From contig JAOZRJ010000002.1 in assembly GCA_029931885.1 (NCBI GenBank), forward strand, positions 1 through 25,952: DNA of 25,952 bases, given 5' to 3'. Below, piece after piece: positions 24,891-25,952 of the stretch. The translations under genes and the position numbers were made by a program. The DNA comes from Candidatus Omnitrophota bacterium (GTDB taxonomy: Bacteria; Omnitrophota; Koll11; Zapsychrales; Aceulaceae). Position 1 is the stretch's first letter. Every line of letters starts with the position of its first letter. The notes under the pieces are model-generated. The model ran no database searches and was not told the origin of the DNA. It worked only from the letters and a program-made list of their open reading frames with translations.

Positions 24891-24919
24891 TTGACCAATA
24901 TTTATTTAAAGAGTATTAT
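24891..24919 (+). promoter_or_regulatory. Sigma70-type promoter of the small secreted protein gene
   Basis: TTGACC (24891-24896), 17-nt spacer and TATTAT (24914-24919); the start is near 24926, about 24 nt before the coding start. The rest of 24744-24890 is AT-rich and holds nothing else that I recognise. Confidence 0.65.
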
Positions 24920-24949
24920 TAGGAATAACTTTTAACAAAAGGAGAGATG

Positions 24950-25264
24950 ATGAAAAAGATAATCATAATAATTGTTTTATTAATTGCTTTCTCAGGCATA
25001 TCTTATGCTGAACAAAATAGTGACTGCCTTAGAAAATGTCTTGCTTACAGCAATAATAAGAATATCGAAAGTACCGATTATTGTACTGCAAAATGTAGCA
25101 AGCAACAAGTTCCATACGAAGACCGATCTATCGAAATACAAAAACAAACTTTAGGGATACAAAAACAACAGCTAGAACTGCAGAAACAACAGCTAGAACT
25201 GCAGAAACAACAGCTGCAATTACAGAGACAGGAACAAAAACAAGATCAAGAAGATAAAGATTAA
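24950..25264 (+). CDS. Small secreted protein with twin CX3C motif and Gln-rich heptad tail
   Basis: 104 residues from the second of two adjacent ATGs (24950), because AGGAG lies at five nt from it but only two nt from 24947. Signal peptide MKKIIIIIVLLIAFSGISYA. The mature part has CX3C-X14-CX3C (DCLRKC ... YCTAKC), the spacing of a helical hairpin joined by two disulfides. The C-terminal half is almost only Gln, Leu, Lys, Glu in heptads (QLELQKQ), a predicted coiled coil. No homologue is recognised. It has its own promoter and a terminator 80 nt downstream. Confidence 0.8.
   Translation: MKKIIIIIVLLIAFSGISYAEQNSDCLRKCLAYSNNKNIESTDYCTAKCSKQQVPYEDRSIEIQKQTLGIQKQQLELQKQQLELQKQQLQLQRQEQKQDQEDKD
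25139..25222 (+). repeat. 21-bp tandem repeat, four units, inside the secreted protein gene
   Basis: Units start at 25139, 25160, 25181 and 25202 with consensus cagaaacaacagctagaact plus g. The middle two are nearly identical and the outer two degenerate. Each unit encodes seven residues (one coiled-coil heptad), so changes in copy number keep the frame and alter only coiled-coil length. Confidence 0.85.
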
Positions 25265-25341
25265 AAACAGCAAAAAACTATTACTAGTTTAATATACATT
25301 AATTAGAAGTGATACAGCCCTTTGACACCCAAACACATAAG

Positions 25342-25377
25342 AAATCCCTGGCTTAAACATTCAATCAGGGATTTTTT
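25342..25377 (+). terminator. Intrinsic terminator after the secreted protein gene
   Basis: AAATCCCTG (25342-25350) pairs with CAGGGATTT (25366-25374), a perfect 9-bp stem with a 15-nt loop, running into T6 (25372-25377). It also has A-residues on the 5' side and could serve weakly for the opposite strand. Confidence 0.85.
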
Positions 25378-25743
25378 ACATTCTCAGAATAAATTCTAAG
25401 AAGAATACTTGGTAGGGTGGGCCAATCAGGTATCGACCTACCCTCTCTATTTCATATCGCTATTCTATATGATTATGTCAGCTTTAACTAAGAGATTAAC
25501 AAATTGTAAGAGAGCTTTCTCAACTGGAGAGAAACATTCCAGTCTATACCGCTGTTTTTATGTCCTATTTGTCCACTATTTTCAGCCCAAAATATACATA
25601 ACTAGTTGATGTATAATCAATTAGCAAATGTCAACCCCGTCGAGGTGGACATTAATCATAATCTTTCTAATATTTTATCTTCAGAGTATTCCGTTAGCCA
25701 TACGTTAATCAAAAGCTGATTGTAATCCCTTTAATATTTTGAT
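25378..25743. other. Gene-free region with inverted repeats, possible mobile-element remnant
   Basis: No coding frame with a credible start signal is seen on either strand. It contains a near-perfect palindrome TTCTCAGAAT/ATTCTAAGAA (25381-25402), a GGTAGG/CCTACC hairpin (25411-25442), an inverted pair TGTCCAC (25570-25576) / GTGGACA (25645-25651), and a hairpin TGTCAACC...GGTGGACA (25629-25651). TGTC/GGACA ends of this kind occur at insertion-sequence termini, but no transposase fragment was recognised. Confidence 0.35.
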
Positions 25744-25952
25744 CTAAAGCAATTCTCTATGGTGTTTGATTACTTTCGCCTGAACCATATAAATAACATC
25801 TTCTGCAATAGCGGTCGCATGGTCACATATTCTTTCCAGATCACGAGCTACCAAGAGAAAAGGAACGGCTCGAGTCACAGTTGCACTATCTTTCATCATG
25901 TGCTCATCAATCAATTCCTTAATGATAACTGTTCGCAGCCTGTTTGATTCTT
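25744..25952 (-). CDS. phoU: Phosphate transport system regulator PhoU, C-terminal part (5' end outside window)
   Basis: On the - strand, frame from the window edge to TAG at 25746-25744, about 69 codons. It reads ...RLRTVIIKELIDEHMMKD..., then VARDLERICDHATAIAEDVIYMVQ, the strongly conserved E(D)xxxD metal-binding helix of PhoU, followed by HHRELL. PhoU represses the PhoR/PhoB response when phosphate is plentiful and is usually the last gene of the pst operon; pstB would be expected beyond the window. Cys replaces the common Gly in LERIGDHA. Confidence 0.9.
   Translation of the reverse strand, partial: ESNRLRTVIIKELIDEHMMKDSATVTRAVPFLLVARDLERICDHATAIAEDVIYMVQAKVIKHHRELL

Noticed and set aside
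25139..25222. CRISPR-like short repeats
   Set aside because: Units are contiguous without spacers, 21 bp long, in frame and encode coiled-coil heptads.

Overview
The window is AT-rich chromosomal DNA from a bacterium with a didermic, peptidoglycan-type cell plan. Evidence: an undecaprenyl-diphosphate phosphatase, a DD-carboxypeptidase, bacterial tRNAs with encoded CCA, and PyrR control. The seven-gene V-type ATPase operon (E, DUF2764, A, B, D, I, K) has the layout known from Chlamydiae, spirochaetes and Bacteroidetes. Together with the low GC content, this suggests a PVC-type lineage such as Omnitrophota. The taxonomic guess is an inference and no search was possible.

Layout. (1) 2-2507, + strand: two tandem paralogous membrane proteins of GT-C glycosyltransferase type, the first cut by the window edge, ending at a perfect 17-bp inverted repeat. 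(2) 2566-2750, - strand: tRNA-Asp(GUC) and tRNA-Val(UAC), with a near-consensus promoter at 2774-2802. (3) 2844-9918, - strand: V-type ATPase operon. The K subunit carries the residues that bind Na+ in Enterococcus NtpK. (4) 9972-16696, - strand: pyrimidine biosynthesis operon pyrR-pyrB-pyrC-[LOG-like]-[ICMT-like methyltransferase]-pyrK-[half-size TauE/SafE permease]-pyrD-pyrF, tightly packed and only 53 nt from the ATPase genes. (5) 16697-16957: the pyr promoter and a leader RNA. (6) 16990-20816, - strand: rsmI, glmS, a bL27-like ribosomal protein gene, a DsbA-like thioredoxin-fold protein and a small membrane protein, with a promoter at 20848-20876. (7) 20894-23809, - strand: a three-gene unit of zinc metallopeptidase, Ddl-like ATP-grasp ligase and S11 DD-carboxypeptidase, divergent from uppP at 23952. 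(8) 24950-25264, + strand: a small secreted protein with a twin CX3C motif and Gln-rich heptads, then a terminator, about 370 nt of gene-free DNA, and the 3' end of phoU on the - strand at the right edge.

The most interesting structure is the pyr leader. A consensus promoter starts an RNA with a PyrR-type binding hairpin (CUGAGA hexaloop). The lower stem of that hairpin pairs with the Shine-Dalgarno sequence of a 53-codon leader ORF. The ORF runs through a first terminator-like hairpin with a U7 tract and through a second intrinsic terminator, and stops just before the pyrR ribosome site. This combines the PyrR loop of Bacillus-type control with the leader-peptide, U-tract and overlapping-terminator layout of enterobacterial pyrBI. 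It suggests that PyrR acts by blocking leader translation, which would let the downstream terminator form. The elements are visible in the sequence; the mechanism is inferred.

Overall, the central genes link de novo UMP synthesis, an ion-translocating ATPase and cell-wall precursor genes (glmS, uppP, Ddl-like ligase, DD-carboxypeptidase). No CRISPR array, rRNA gene or intact mobile element was seen.
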